Translations under genes and position numbers: made by a program
Assembly (NCBI GenBank): GCA_964342485.1
Contig: CAYFFO010000019.1
Span: 1-39,780 of the forward strand
DNA: 39,780 nt
Reading direction: 5' to 3'
Source: CAYFFO01 sp964342485
Lineage (GTDB): Bacteria; Chloroflexota; Dehalococcoidia; Lucifugimonadales; CAJWER01
Notes under the pieces: generated by a model
Told to the model about the DNA's origin: nothing
Seen by the model: only the letters and a program-made list of their open reading frames with translations
The model's database searches: none
Shown here: positions 17,179 through 25,909 of the stretch, in pieces
Layout of the letters: every line of letters starts with the position of its first letter
Position numbering within the stretch: the stretch's first letter is position 1

Positions 17179-18351
17179 TTGGGAAAAGAACTGATAATTA
17201 AGGGCGGGACCGTAATTGATCCATCTCAGGGATTGAACGGCAATTTTGATATAGCTTTATCTGAAGGCAAAATTTCCAAAGTAGAAACTTCTATTAATGA
17301 AAAAGCTTCACAAGAAGTTTTTGATGCTACAGGTTTAATTGTTGTACCAGGTTTAATAGATTTACATATTCATGCCTTTTGGGGAGGATCAACTTACGGG
17401 ATCGATCCTGACATAAGTAATTTATCTAGAGGGGTTACAACTGCGCTTGATGCAGGGTCTGCCGGTGCGTGGACATTCCCATCTTTTCGTAGCCATATAA
17501 TCGATAAAAGCTTAACCCGAATATACGCTTTATTGAATATGTCTACGACAGGTATGGTATTTAGAGATGAAGGCGAATTGAAGGATTTGAAATGGGCAGA
17601 TTTGGACCATACGGTTGAAGAAGGTTTGGCAAATAAAGACCGGATACTTGGTATTAAAGCGCGCTTAGGACGAGTCCAGTCAGGTGTAAATGATATGGAA
17701 GCCCTGAAAATTTCTATTGAGGCTGCCACATTGATTGGTGGTTTTGTGATGATACATATTGGTAATAGCAATACTCCTTTACCTGAATTGATCGATATGT
17801 TGCGCCCTGGAGATGTGATAACCCATTCTTTTCATGGTTTTGGGGATGGCACTTTGGAATCTTCTGGGTATGTGCTTCAATCTATGAAAGATGCTCAATC
17901 CAGGGGTGTTGTGATAGATGTTGGACATGGCGCAGGGGGGTTTTCATTTGCAGCAGCAGAACGGGCTATGTCTGAAGGACTAATCCCTAATACCATAAGT
18001 AGTGACCTTCATATTAATAATTTTACGGGACCTGTTTTCGATTTGGTGACAACTATGTCCAAATTCATGCATCTTGGGATGTCGCTAAATGATGCGATTG
18101 CTAGGTGTACAGAGTTTCCGGCAAAGATTATGGGACTTGGCAATGTTGGTAATTTGAAAGTTGGAGCTGAAGGTGATTTGGCTATATTAAAACTTGAAGA
18201 GGGCAAATTTACCCTGCGCGATCGGTTATCTACCGCCACTTCACTTGGGCCCAACACTTGGGCTCCCGGCATGTCTGTCACTGCAACTTCTAGATTGGCA
18301 CATTTGCTTACTGTGAAAGCAGGGGCAATTTATAAGCCATGGTTACCTTAA
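17179..18351 (+). CDS. Dihydroorotase-like amidohydrolase/deacetylase
   Basis: 390 residues from TTG 17179. The ATG at 17173 directly abuts AAGGAG (17167-17172), with no spacing, whereas the in-frame TTG has an ideal six-base gap, so the TTG is preferred. The protein has all ligands of the binuclear amidohydrolase barrel: DLHIHAF (HxH), a candidate carboxylated Lys in ILGIKARLG, His in VMIHIGN, His in ITHSFHG and Asp in ISSDLHINN. It resembles the metallohydrolase group annotated as amidohydrolase/deacetylase (EF_0837-like). The substrate is probably a cyclic amide, imide or N-acetyl compound, but this is unproven. It is cytoplasmic and lies between ThuA and Gfo/Idh/MocA genes. Confidence 0.88.
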   Translation: MGKELIIKGGTVIDPSQGLNGNFDIALSEGKISKVETSINEKASQEVFDATGLIVVPGLIDLHIHAFWGGSTYGIDPDISNLSRGVTTALDAGSAGAWTFPSFRSHIIDKSLTRIYALLNMSTTGMVFRDEGELKDLKWADLDHTVEEGLANKDRILGIKARLGRVQSGVNDMEALKISIEAATLIGGFVMIHIGNSNTPLPELIDMLRPGDVITHSFHGFGDGTLESSGYVLQSMKDAQSRGVVIDVGHGAGGFSFAAAERAMSEGLIPNTISSDLHINNFTGPVFDLVTTMSKFMHLGMSLNDAIARCTEFPAKIMGLGNVGNLKVGAEGDLAILKLEEGKFTLRDRLSTATSLGPNTWAPGMSVTATSRLAHLLTVKAGAIYKPWLP

Positions 18352-18464
18352 TTAGGATTGAATTAAGCTGCGATTATTTCAGATGCTTCTAAAATCATTC
18401 AATGGATCGAAAACACGAGATATTTATTTTAATCGGAGTTCTAAAAAGATGAGAGGATCGGTTT

Positions 18465-19583
18465 ATGAAATATAGGGTTGGAGTAATAGGAGCAACAGGC
18501 TTTATTGGAACGCCGTACCGACAACAGATAAGGGAAGCAAACCAAGATGCTTCTATAGTCGCTTTGTGTTCAAGGAGAAAAGAACTTCTCCAAAAGGCAG
18601 CTAAAGAAGATGGTGCATCGTTTATAACTGATGATTGGAGAGAGATAGTTGAACATCCGGAAGTTGATTTGGTTTTGGTGGTTACACCAGATGCTCTTCA
18701 TCATGAAATCGTGATGTCTTGCGCCGAAAATCGTAAACATGTTATCTGTGACAAACCTATAGGGTTAAATGTAAACGAGGCTTATCAAATGTGGTCGGCA
18801 TATAGATCTTCCGGTTTAGGTCATTTCGTGCCATTTTGGACCCGATATGTTGAAGTGTTCGCAAAAGTAAAGGAAATTGTTAAGAATGGTACACTTGGCG
18901 AGATAAAATGTGTAGTTTGCAGGTGGCATAATCCCCGTCCTGCAGCTATGCCATTTACATGGAGAGACGATGCTACTCTGTCATCTTCAGGGAGTATTGG
19001 GGATCTTGGCTCTCACGCTTATGACACCATTAGATGGATTACAGGTGATGAAGCTTTACGAGTGATTACTCATGCAGGGGTGATTGGTGGTGATAAACCA
19101 GATTTAGGAGAACCAAATCTAGATGAAGCTTTGAAATGGGGAACTAGTCATTTGACTGGAGATAGTAGGTCACACAAGAGTGGTACAGCCTTCGATTACG
19201 GATCAATTTCTGTACAGTTTAATAGTGGAGCAGTCGGGTATTTCATGGTGTCTCATGCAACGGACCTAAGGAAAGGGATTTCACCAGAAATGGAATTACA
19301 TGGTACTAAGGCATCATTAGGGATTGAAAGGTGGACAGGCAAATTAGTTCTTACTCTGCCTGACTCGGATCCTGAAGTAATTTATACTCAGTCGGATGAT
19401 ATTTTAGAACCAAGAAATGATTTCAAACAATTTGCATTTCCTGGAATCAGACAAAGATCCTCAGGTACCGGGCAAGATTATCCTGGACTCGATGACGGGT
19501 GGCGAGCCCAACTCTTTACTGATGCTGCTTCAATTTCGGCTCACAGGGGTACTTGGGTTAGTATCGAAGAACTGGAACCTTAA
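18465..19583 (+). CDS. Gfo/Idh/MocA family oxidoreductase
   Basis: 372 residues. The N-terminal VGVIGATGFIGTPY nucleotide-binding motif, VICDKPIGLN (catalytic Lys in DKP) and the C-terminal GSIGDLGSHAYDTIRWITG (HxxD motif) are all intact, so an active NAD(P)-dependent sugar, polyol or sugar-acid oxidoreductase is expected. GAGAGG lies about eight bases before the ATG. It is probably co-transcribed with the upstream ThuA and amidohydrolase genes (113-base gap), though a promoter in that gap cannot be ruled out. It converges on another Gfo/Idh/MocA gene, with a hairpin between them. Confidence 0.9.
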   Translation: MKYRVGVIGATGFIGTPYRQQIREANQDASIVALCSRRKELLQKAAKEDGASFITDDWREIVEHPEVDLVLVVTPDALHHEIVMSCAENRKHVICDKPIGLNVNEAYQMWSAYRSSGLGHFVPFWTRYVEVFAKVKEIVKNGTLGEIKCVVCRWHNPRPAAMPFTWRDDATLSSSGSIGDLGSHAYDTIRWITGDEALRVITHAGVIGGDKPDLGEPNLDEALKWGTSHLTGDSRSHKSGTAFDYGSISVQFNSGAVGYFMVSHATDLRKGISPEMELHGTKASLGIERWTGKLVLTLPDSDPEVIYTQSDDILEPRNDFKQFAFPGIRQRSSGTGQDYPGLDDGWRAQLFTDAASISAHRGTWVSIEELEP

Positions 19584-19593
19584 CATGTATAGT

Positions 19594-19648
19594 AATTGAT
19601 ACGCTCAATTTATAGAGGTTAAGTAGTGTATTGAGCGTCTGATCAATT
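19594..19648. terminator. Bidirectional hairpin between convergent genes
   Basis: AATTGAT-ACGCTCAAT (19594-19609) pairs with ATTGAGCGT (19630-19638) and ATCAATT (19642-19648). This gives a 9-bp stem, a 3-base bulge and a 7-bp stem around a 20-base loop. It lies in the 79 bases between the stops of two convergent genes. Without a clear T-run it is a candidate bidirectional terminator or transcript end, not a certain one. Confidence 0.5.
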
Positions 19649-19662
19649 AGGTTTAAGAGAGG

Positions 19663-20778
19663 TCATTGTACTGATACAGGTTTTCCATTGATACTAGATT
19701 CTAGAGCTGCCTGGACAGTTGCAGCGATATCTCTACCTGTTTTTGCATCTAATGGAGAAGGCGCGTCTGTTTCTATGGTTTGTAGAAATGCGTCAACAAG
19801 CAAATATTCGTATTCATTTGCTATTGGAACGGTATACGGTCCCGAGGTCTGTTCCCTATTATAAACTGATATCCTAGGTAAGGATTCATTTATTACCAAG
19901 GCACCTTTTGAACCTATAATAGAAATCTTAACCATGCTTCCATCTGGATGGCCTCCCTTTCCTATGCGGCCGATAGTTACAGATCCAATCATATTCTGGT
20001 CCATTTCCAGGGTCATTGATGCAAGATCTTCTACATTGTTATCTACGTTCACCTGGTGGAAGTGGGATGCTGTCCTCGCGAAAACGCGTTTAACGGAGGA
20101 TCCGGTAAGCATATGTATATATGCTAATGGATAGATTCCTTCTATTTTCAGCTCTCCCATAGGGTCTTTACCGACACCTCCGTCTCGCCCCTTATCGTGG
20201 GCAGACTTCTGGTATTCATACCAGTCAATTGGTATTGTAGAAGGAGTATTGGACTCTTTAGGGTTTCCTGCATCAGATGCAAAATAAAAATCGATGTGTA
20301 TTACCTTCGGTGTTCCGATAGCACCGGATTCTATTTGTTCCTTGGTTTGAACTAATGCTGGCATGAAATTCCGGTTCCACATCATAAATTTTACCCCGGT
20401 TTTTTCCACGGTTTTCATTGCTCTATCACATTCTTTTAAGTTGGTTGACATTGGTTTATCTTGGATTACGTGTAGACCATTTTCTGCTGCACGTATGGCT
20501 AGGTCACAGTGTCTTTCTGCTTGTGAGCTTATTACAGCTACGTCAGCGCCAAATTCAGATAACGCTTTTTGGACATTCTTTATATAAGGTACGTTTAGTT
20601 GATCTGCGAGGAGTTGGTTACGCCTATGTGCCCAGTCACCTTGATCAGGGTCGTCTGCTACAACTACAGGTTCGAATCTTGGATGAGATGCAACACCGAG
20701 TGGTACATATGCATGTTTAATTGCACTCAAAGCAGCGAATTTAAAGATTTTTTGGTGGTCAGAGTTGCTCATATTCAT
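19663..20778 (-). CDS. Gfo/Idh/MocA family oxidoreductase
   Basis: 371 residues. It keeps the functional EKP-equivalent HVIQDKPMSTNLKECD with its Lys, and the family's central beta-sheet domain (PKVIHIDFYFASDAG). In the second domain GIYPLAYIHMLTG replaces the usual HxxD stretch, as in some subfamilies. The N-terminal glycine motif is weak (ALSAIKHAYVPLGVASHP), so nucleotide binding may be unusual. Its start overlaps the end of the upstream Gfo/Idh/MocA gene by 20 bases; a second ATG lies two codons in. The tight overlap implies translational coupling and perhaps a joint complex with that protein. Confidence 0.82.
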   Translation of the reverse strand: MNMSNSDHQKIFKFAALSAIKHAYVPLGVASHPRFEPVVVADDPDQGDWAHRRNQLLADQLNVPYIKNVQKALSEFGADVAVISSQAERHCDLAIRAAENGLHVIQDKPMSTNLKECDRAMKTVEKTGVKFMMWNRNFMPALVQTKEQIESGAIGTPKVIHIDFYFASDAGNPKESNTPSTIPIDWYEYQKSAHDKGRDGGVGKDPMGELKIEGIYPLAYIHMLTGSSVKRVFARTASHFHQVNVDNNVEDLASMTLEMDQNMIGSVTIGRIGKGGHPDGSMVKISIIGSKGALVINESLPRISVYNREQTSGPYTVPIANEYEYLLVDAFLQTIETDAPSPLDAKTGRDIAATVQAALESSINGKPVSVQ

Positions 20779-21727
20779 CGTTTTCTAATTTACTTGATTT
20801 ACCTGAAGTAAGAGAATGTTCGACTGCTTTAATAACTTTAAAGTTCAGAAAAACTTCTTCAAATTGTGTTTCAGATTCTTGGTCGTCCCTGAGGGTATCT
20901 ATGAAATTCTGTATTTGATCCCTCAAAGGATCATTACCGTAATCTAAATTCAGTCCTTCAGGATGCCCACCTTTAAAGGCGAGGTTTATGTTTTGATGGT
21001 CATCAAAATATATTGCCCCTTTTGATCCAACCATCGAGGTAAAGTTATATCCAGATCCTTTTGGGAGATTTTTAGAATAATCGATTAGTGCCATACCACC
21101 GTTGGAAAACCCCAAATGAATCTGAGTATAGTCAGATGATAAAGGATTTTGTGTTAACAATCCTTGGCTAGTTGCATAAAGATTTCTAGGGATTTCTCCA
21201 AACAGCCAGTTTGCAAAATCGATTTCAGGGATTATTGTGCTATTTGTAACCTGGTTTGGGAGATCAGTTTTCGAAACCTCATTTTGAGAAGTTTTAGATG
21301 GTTCCCATCGATGTATTCGAAGAAGTCCTGGTTGTCCGAGGTTACCTGAGTCTATTTCATTTTTAATTGTTTGTCCTTCATGAGAGAATCGCAGATTATT
21401 TCCAAAACATAGCTTAGTTTTATTAGCCCGTGCTAAGGAAATTAATTTGGAGATCTTAGTTGGTGAGTGATGAGATGGTACTTGCAAGAGTACGTGTTTG
21501 CCTGCAGATATTGCTGCATTTGCGATTAATAATTGATCAGACACATCAGGTTCGATGACGATTGCATCAAAATCGCCATCGAATTGTGAAAACAGTAATT
21601 CTTTATTTGCATCCAAGATATTTCGATCTTTATTACGAACTAATTCGAGAATAGTCCCTTTTAGCTGAGGTCCTATTTTTTGAAAAGAAGATAGTCTTTT
21701 CGTACCTAGAATGGCTATTTTTATCAT
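20759..21727 (-). CDS. Degenerate Gfo/Idh/MocA family protein
   Basis: 322 residues, with the two-domain outline of the family (Rossmann half with FDAIVIEPDVSDQLLIANAAISAGKHVLL; beta half with GLLRIHRWEP). The catalytic features are lost. The glycine loop reads ILGTKRLSSF instead of GxGxxG. EKP is replaced by QVPSHHSP, so the catalytic Lys is absent. The HxxD motif region reads PEIDFANWLFG. It is probably inactive as a dehydrogenase and may be a partner subunit or binding protein. Its ATG overlaps the VOC stop by four bases (21724-21727) and its end overlaps the intact paralogue downstream. Both overlaps argue for a preserved operon, not decay. Confidence 0.75.
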   Translation of the reverse strand: MIKIAILGTKRLSSFQKIGPQLKGTILELVRNKDRNILDANKELLFSQFDGDFDAIVIEPDVSDQLLIANAAISAGKHVLLQVPSHHSPTKISKLISLARANKTKLCFGNNLRFSHEGQTIKNEIDSGNLGQPGLLRIHRWEPSKTSQNEVSKTDLPNQVTNSTIIPEIDFANWLFGEIPRNLYATSQGLLTQNPLSSDYTQIHLGFSNGGMALIDYSKNLPKGSGYNFTSMVGSKGAIYFDDHQNINLAFKGGHPEGLNLDYGNDPLRDQIQNFIDTLRDDQESETQFEEVFLNFKVIKAVEHSLTSGKSSKLENDEYEQL

Positions 21728-22161
21728 TCTTCTTCCAGTTGTATGAGTTCCACCCAGTTACCTTCAGGGTCTTGTAAATAGCAGGCTGTTCTTCCTGGGG
21801 CAACATTTGCAGGATCATTCATTATCAAGGCGCCATTATTGGAGAGTTTCTGGAATGTTTCCTGGATGTCGTCGACCAAGATACATAAATGACTTCCTCC
21901 AAGGATGCTTCTTTCTGTTGACTGCCTAGGTTGTGGAGGAGGGTTCACGTATTGAATAAGTTCTAATATATGATCTTGTCCAGGCATTCCCAACAGTCCG
22001 ATTTTTAGATGGGTATTTTCATACCCTACCACTTGGTTTATCCCTGATCCTGTTCTTTCAAAGCGTCTCTGAAGTTCAAGTCCAACTATTTCTGTATAAA
22101 ATTCGATTGATTTGTCCAAGTTATTTACAACAAAACCAGTATGATGAAATCTTTTAATCAA
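21724..22161 (-). CDS. VOC superfamily (glyoxalase/dioxygenase-like) protein
   Basis: 145 residues. The first repeat opens FHHTGFVVNNLDKSIEFYTEIVGLELQRRFERTG and the second contains GGSHLCILVDDIQETFQKLSNNGA...DPEGNWVELIQLEE, the paired beta-alpha-beta units of VOC proteins. Metal ligands expected are H7 or a neighbour, E near LELIQYV, H in SHLCI and E in VELIQ. Such proteins are lyases, isomerases or epimerases; no substrate is evident. The start is TTG 22161, supported by AAGGAG six bases upstream (22168-22173). It follows the 3-hydroxyacyl-CoA-type dehydrogenase by 14 bases and overlaps the next gene by four, so it sits in the middle of an operon. Confidence 0.85.
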   Translation of the reverse strand: MIKRFHHTGFVVNNLDKSIEFYTEIVGLELQRRFERTGSGINQVVGYENTHLKIGLLGMPGQDHILELIQYVNPPPQPRQSTERSILGGSHLCILVDDIQETFQKLSNNGALIMNDPANVAPGRTACYLQDPEGNWVELIQLEEE

Positions 22162-22175
22162 TTCACTCTCCTTGT

Positions 22176-23114
22176 TTAGGTCAATTTATCGAGTGTGGCT
22201 AGAGTTTCCCCGATGCGTTCACGCAATTTTTTAACAGATTCTTCATCCCATTGGTAAAAACCTTGACCAGATTTTACTCCATAATTACCCTTTTGTACCA
22301 AGTCAGTCAGTATTTTAGGAGTTTTACCTGAAGATTCTATATTTGGGAATAGCTGATCAACTATATGTATTATTGTGTCCCATCCTGCTACGTCAAACAC
22401 TTCTAATGGTCCGGCTACGGATAGCCTTCTACCAAAGCTGTTTGTCACTACTTTATCAATGTCTTCAGGGGTAGCTATACCATCAGAAACTATAGATAGG
22501 GCTTCTCTTAGAAGAGCAAATTGCATACGATTTCCAATAAAACCGAGTGACTCTTTTTGTAGAACGACTGGTGTCTTTCCAATATTGGTGAAAAGGTCAG
22601 TAGTTAATTTTAACGAATTATCCGAAGTGTCTGGTCCTTTAACAACTTCAATTAAAGGCAGAAGGTATGGTGGATTCCACCAGTTTGCGACTAGTACCTT
22701 ATCTGGTCTATTTGTGGCTGGTACCAGTTGGCTAGTCATAAACGAAGATGTATTACTCGTTAATATAGTTCTTTGAGGGCAGTGTCGGTCCAGTTCTTCA
22801 AATACTCGCAACTTGAGTGGTAAATCTTCAAATACTGCTTCAATTACAAAGTCTACTTCAGCCATACTCTCTTCAAGAGACGTGCTTGTGTGAATTCTAT
22901 TTGGAACGGAGGTAATGTCCTGATCATTTGCCATATCTAAGTCTTGTAGTATTTTGAGGTTAATGGAAATACTACTCCTAGCCTGTTCCAGTTGCCCTTC
23001 TTCAAGGTCATTTAGCATTACATCATAGCCCTTTAAAGCAAATTGTAATGCTATTCCGTGTCCCATAAGACCTGCTCCGACAATTCCTATTTTTTTTATA
23101 TTATTTGCGTCCAA
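22176..23114 (-). CDS. 3-hydroxyacyl-CoA dehydrogenase family protein
   Basis: 312 residues from TTG 23114. An upstream ATG at 23159 is in frame, but AAGAGG (23121-23126) stands six bases before the TTG, and homologous proteins start just before the KIGIVGAGLMGHGIA nucleotide loop. The domains are an NAD-binding half (GAGLMG; VIEAVFEDLPLK; LTSNTSSFM) and a C-terminal half beginning with a GFIGNRMQFALLREALSIV-like sequence and ending NYGVKSGQGFYQW. This single-unit form includes L-gulonate 3-dehydrogenase, carnitine dehydrogenase and hydroxybutyryl-CoA dehydrogenase. With a lactonase and Gfo/Idh proteins in the same run, a sugar-acid dehydrogenase is plausible but not shown. Confidence 0.85.
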   Translation of the reverse strand: MDANNIKKIGIVGAGLMGHGIALQFALKGYDVMLNDLEEGQLEQARSSISINLKILQDLDMANDQDITSVPNRIHTSTSLEESMAEVDFVIEAVFEDLPLKLRVFEELDRHCPQRTILTSNTSSFMTSQLVPATNRPDKVLVANWWNPPYLLPLIEVVKGPDTSDNSLKLTTDLFTNIGKTPVVLQKESLGFIGNRMQFALLREALSIVSDGIATPEDIDKVVTNSFGRRLSVAGPLEVFDVAGWDTIIHIVDQLFPNIESSGKTPKILTDLVQKGNYGVKSGQGFYQWDEESVKKLRERIGETLATLDKLT

Positions 23115-23228
23115 AACACACCTCTTGTTGGATTTCTTCAAGTGGTCGAGCTTAAACATGTTCTATGTTGATGTCAACTGATAATTAGCATATTAGGCAA
23201 AGTTAATTTAAATTCTAAAACAGATTCA

Positions 23229-24569
23229 TTAATATTTAATATTCTTATCTTGGATAATCTTAATGAATTGTTCGTAGCTTGAAATATTCTCCACGGTTTT
23301 CAAAAAAGATCTGATATCTGTGTGAATTTCTCTGAGGGCACGTACTTGCGGACCTATAGGGCTGATAGAAGTTGGGCCTTCGGCATATCTTCCGTGGAAA
23401 GCAAAATATGCTTGATTAAGCTTTCGAATTGGGTAACCCGCGAGACGTAATCGCCACCATCTTTGTTTCATATATTCTTCAGCTTCAATAATTTTTCCGT
23501 CATCAAGTAACCTGTCGACTTCCTTACGAGTTTCTTTCATTTCTTTGGTAAAAGACGTGTTTCTCTTTCCTCTTGGAACATATCGACTTTGAGCTATTGA
23601 TAAATCCCCTCCTAGCTGAACAAAAAGTTCATCTCCTAGTTCATTTCCAGCTAATTCAGCTATCGTTTCATTTAAGCTAAACATGTTTGCGGATCGATTC
23701 CAGTTCCATCCCAATGGCTTGAAAAACAGATAAGCATGTATCCATTCATGCGCAGCTGTTCGTAGTATAGATCTCAACGGACCTTGATCGGATACCAGGG
23801 TAGGGTAGGTGGATAATCCTCCAATATTATCCACAAGAGCCGAATAGTTGAATTTATCGAACAGGAGCTTTTCTATACTATTACGTTTGGTCAGGTCTAA
23901 ATCGGCTTCAAGTATTACTTGTTCGATCACTTCTATTTTGTCTCTTCTTGAAATGAATAGTACCGTTGGTAACTCTTCAAAACGTAAATCCACTGGAGGG
24001 ATTAGGAGACTGAATCGATATCCGAAACCTAGCTCTAATAATAATTTATTCAATTCAGATTCGATGATTTCCTCAGCAATTGGCCGAAGATTTTGCTTGG
24101 TAGCGTTAAGTTCACCGAAATTTTCTTTTAAGGAATCTAGCCGAATTTTATCTCGAGTATTTATTGAAGTACCTTTCCCTGCAACTGATAATCCATCAAG
24201 TTGATTCTTGGCATGTTTTAGTAATTTTGTGGTTTCCAGGTATTCTGTGATCACCGTTTTTCTTTGTTTGTCATTCAACTTTCTAACACTCATTAGAGTC
24301 TTAGCACGGTTAAACCATTTTGAAGGGATGTTTACTAATTCCCAATTCATAAGGGAGAACTGATGTTTAAGAGAAACGCTTTTACCTGGGCTTAGATACA
24401 GGGAGTCAGGGACTATTGAAATAGATGTTATCAGGACAATAATTGTTATAAATTTACGAAAAATAAAACGATATTCAGATATTACTGATATCTTGTTTTT
24501 GATAAATATCGCACCATGTTTGAGTATATTGGTAATTGATAGCAGATTTTTGATGGCAGTAAATTTCAA
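23229..24569 (-). CDS. Membrane-anchored HExxH protein, putative metallopeptidase
   Basis: 446 residues. One hydrophobic segment lies at about 38-56; the rest is hydrophilic and mostly helical. Residues 274-278 are HEWIH, a zinc HExxH motif. NETIAELAGNE follows about 23 residues later, giving E301 or E305 as a likely third ligand, as in gluzincins. The spacing and an absent signal cleavage site suggest a peptidase domain anchored to the outer face of the membrane. The C-terminal part has YFAFHGRYAEGPTSISPIGPQ, possibly part of the substrate pocket. I do not recognise a named family. It lies between lactonase and dehydrogenase genes on the same strand (42 and about 114 bases), a possible but not certain operon. 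Confidence 0.65.
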   Translation of the reverse strand: MKFTAIKNLLSITNILKHGAIFIKNKISVISEYRFIFRKFITIIVLITSISIVPDSLYLSPGKSVSLKHQFSLMNWELVNIPSKWFNRAKTLMSVRKLNDKQRKTVITEYLETTKLLKHAKNQLDGLSVAGKGTSINTRDKIRLDSLKENFGELNATKQNLRPIAEEIIESELNKLLLELGFGYRFSLLIPPVDLRFEELPTVLFISRRDKIEVIEQVILEADLDLTKRNSIEKLLFDKFNYSALVDNIGGLSTYPTLVSDQGPLRSILRTAAHEWIHAYLFFKPLGWNWNRSANMFSLNETIAELAGNELGDELFVQLGGDLSIAQSRYVPRGKRNTSFTKEMKETRKEVDRLLDDGKIIEAEEYMKQRWWRLRLAGYPIRKLNQAYFAFHGRYAEGPTSISPIGPQVRALREIHTDIRSFLKTVENISSYEQFIKIIQDKNIKY

Positions 24570-24611
24570 GTAAAGTCAAATCCATCTTACAAATTTGTAA
24601 AGTTTATTCAT

Positions 24612-25694
24612 TTATATTGGGGCAAATTTAATACATACTGGCATAGGCACAGATGCAATTTGATTGATATCTATCAAATCACCTGCTTTAGGATCAATTT
24701 TAAAAGTTATAACAGTGTCACTGTCTTGGTTGGCAACAAGCATGAATTGTCCGGTCGGATCTATAGCAAAGTTTCTAGGTATAGCTCCCTGAGTGGGAGT
24801 ATGTCCTAATGGAGTAAGGTAACCGGTTTTTTCATCAACAGCGAAACGGGCAATACTATCATGTCCTCTGTTAGATCCATAAACGAATTTGCCGTCTGGT
24901 GAAACGTGTATGTCTGCACAGCTAGTATTCGTTGTGCAATCGTCAGGTAAGGTAGTAATTGTTTGGATAGGCTTTAATGTACCCTTATCAGGATTGTATA
25001 TAAATGCTGTGATTGTAGAGTCTAACTCGTTGATGGCGTACGCGAAGTTTTTTGTTGGGTGAAAGTCAAAGTGACGAGGGCCTGCACCAGGTAGTGTTTT
25101 GACGTATGGAGAGATATCGTTGGCTGTTAGTGTTCCGTTTTCCGAGTCAAATTTATACGACATGATTTTATCTGTCCCTAGATCGGGGGAAAATGCGAAT
25201 TGGTTTTTACTGTCTAGGTTTATTGAATGAGCGTGGGGTCCTAGCTGACGCTCAGGGTTGATACTTGATCCTTGATGTTGAATAAAGCTGGATACGTTAT
25301 CTAGACTTCCGTCTTTCATTATTGGAAAAGAGGCAACGCTACCAGAACCGTAGTTAGCTAGTAGAAGATACTCGTCGGTTTCGTTTACTTGAAGATGGCA
25401 GGGAATAGTACCTTGGGAAAGTCTTTTGTTAAGGTAAGTCAAATTTCCCGTGTCGCTGGATATTGAATAGGACACTACGATTCCAGTGGCCCCTCCTTCA
25501 AATTGTTCTATCTCTGATATCGCATATAAATTTTTAAATTTACTATCTGTAACTAAAAAAGATGGATTTTCTATACCGGTAACTTTGCTGGAATAGCTTA
25601 ATTTGCCGGAATTCAAGTCCATTTTGTATACGTATATCCCTTCGCTGTCACGGCGCGTATAAGTTCCAATATAAACTGTGAAGTCAGATTTCAT
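24612..25694 (-). CDS. Lactonase family protein (6-phosphogluconolactonase type, seven-bladed propeller)
   Basis: 360 residues, matching the PF10282 lactonase family throughout: YIGTYTRRDSEGIYVYKMD at the N-terminus, NPSFLVTDSKFKNLYAISE, GPHAHSINLD, the hallmark GAGPRHFDFHPTKNFAYAINEL, a GKFVYGSNRGHDSIARF segment and a NFAIDPTGQFMLVANQDSD blade. There is no signal peptide, so it is cytoplasmic. Members hydrolyse 6-phosphogluconolactone or other sugar lactones. The context, ahead of dehydrogenases in a minus-strand run, fits opening of a lactone formed by an NAD(P) sugar dehydrogenase. It is the first gene of that run and diverges from the Ldh_2 gene at 25910. Confidence 0.9.
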   Translation of the reverse strand: MKSDFTVYIGTYTRRDSEGIYVYKMDLNSGKLSYSSKVTGIENPSFLVTDSKFKNLYAISEIEQFEGGATGIVVSYSISSDTGNLTYLNKRLSQGTIPCHLQVNETDEYLLLANYGSGSVASFPIMKDGSLDNVSSFIQHQGSSINPERQLGPHAHSINLDSKNQFAFSPDLGTDKIMSYKFDSENGTLTANDISPYVKTLPGAGPRHFDFHPTKNFAYAINELDSTITAFIYNPDKGTLKPIQTITTLPDDCTTNTSCADIHVSPDGKFVYGSNRGHDSIARFAVDEKTGYLTPLGHTPTQGAIPRNFAIDPTGQFMLVANQDSDTVITFKIDPKAGDLIDINQIASVPMPVCIKFAPI

Positions 25695-25909
25695 TACTCC
25701 ATCCTTAAAATTTCTATTTTATATGAGGTCTTTGTTTTAGCTATTTATCTACTGATTGTAATATAAAGCTTGGGGAACATTCATTATTATAAAGATTCCA
25801 ACAAAATTATATTAAATATCACTAGCATGTACCAAAAGTATAAAAATTTTTTGTTATGCATTGAAAAATTGAAAAGAACTTTTTACACCAATAGGGAGGC
25901 CTTCAAACA

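Noticed and set aside
22375..22776. 133-codon plus-strand open frame
   Set aside because: Antisense shadow of the 3-hydroxyacyl-CoA-type dehydrogenase, with no ribosome site of its own.
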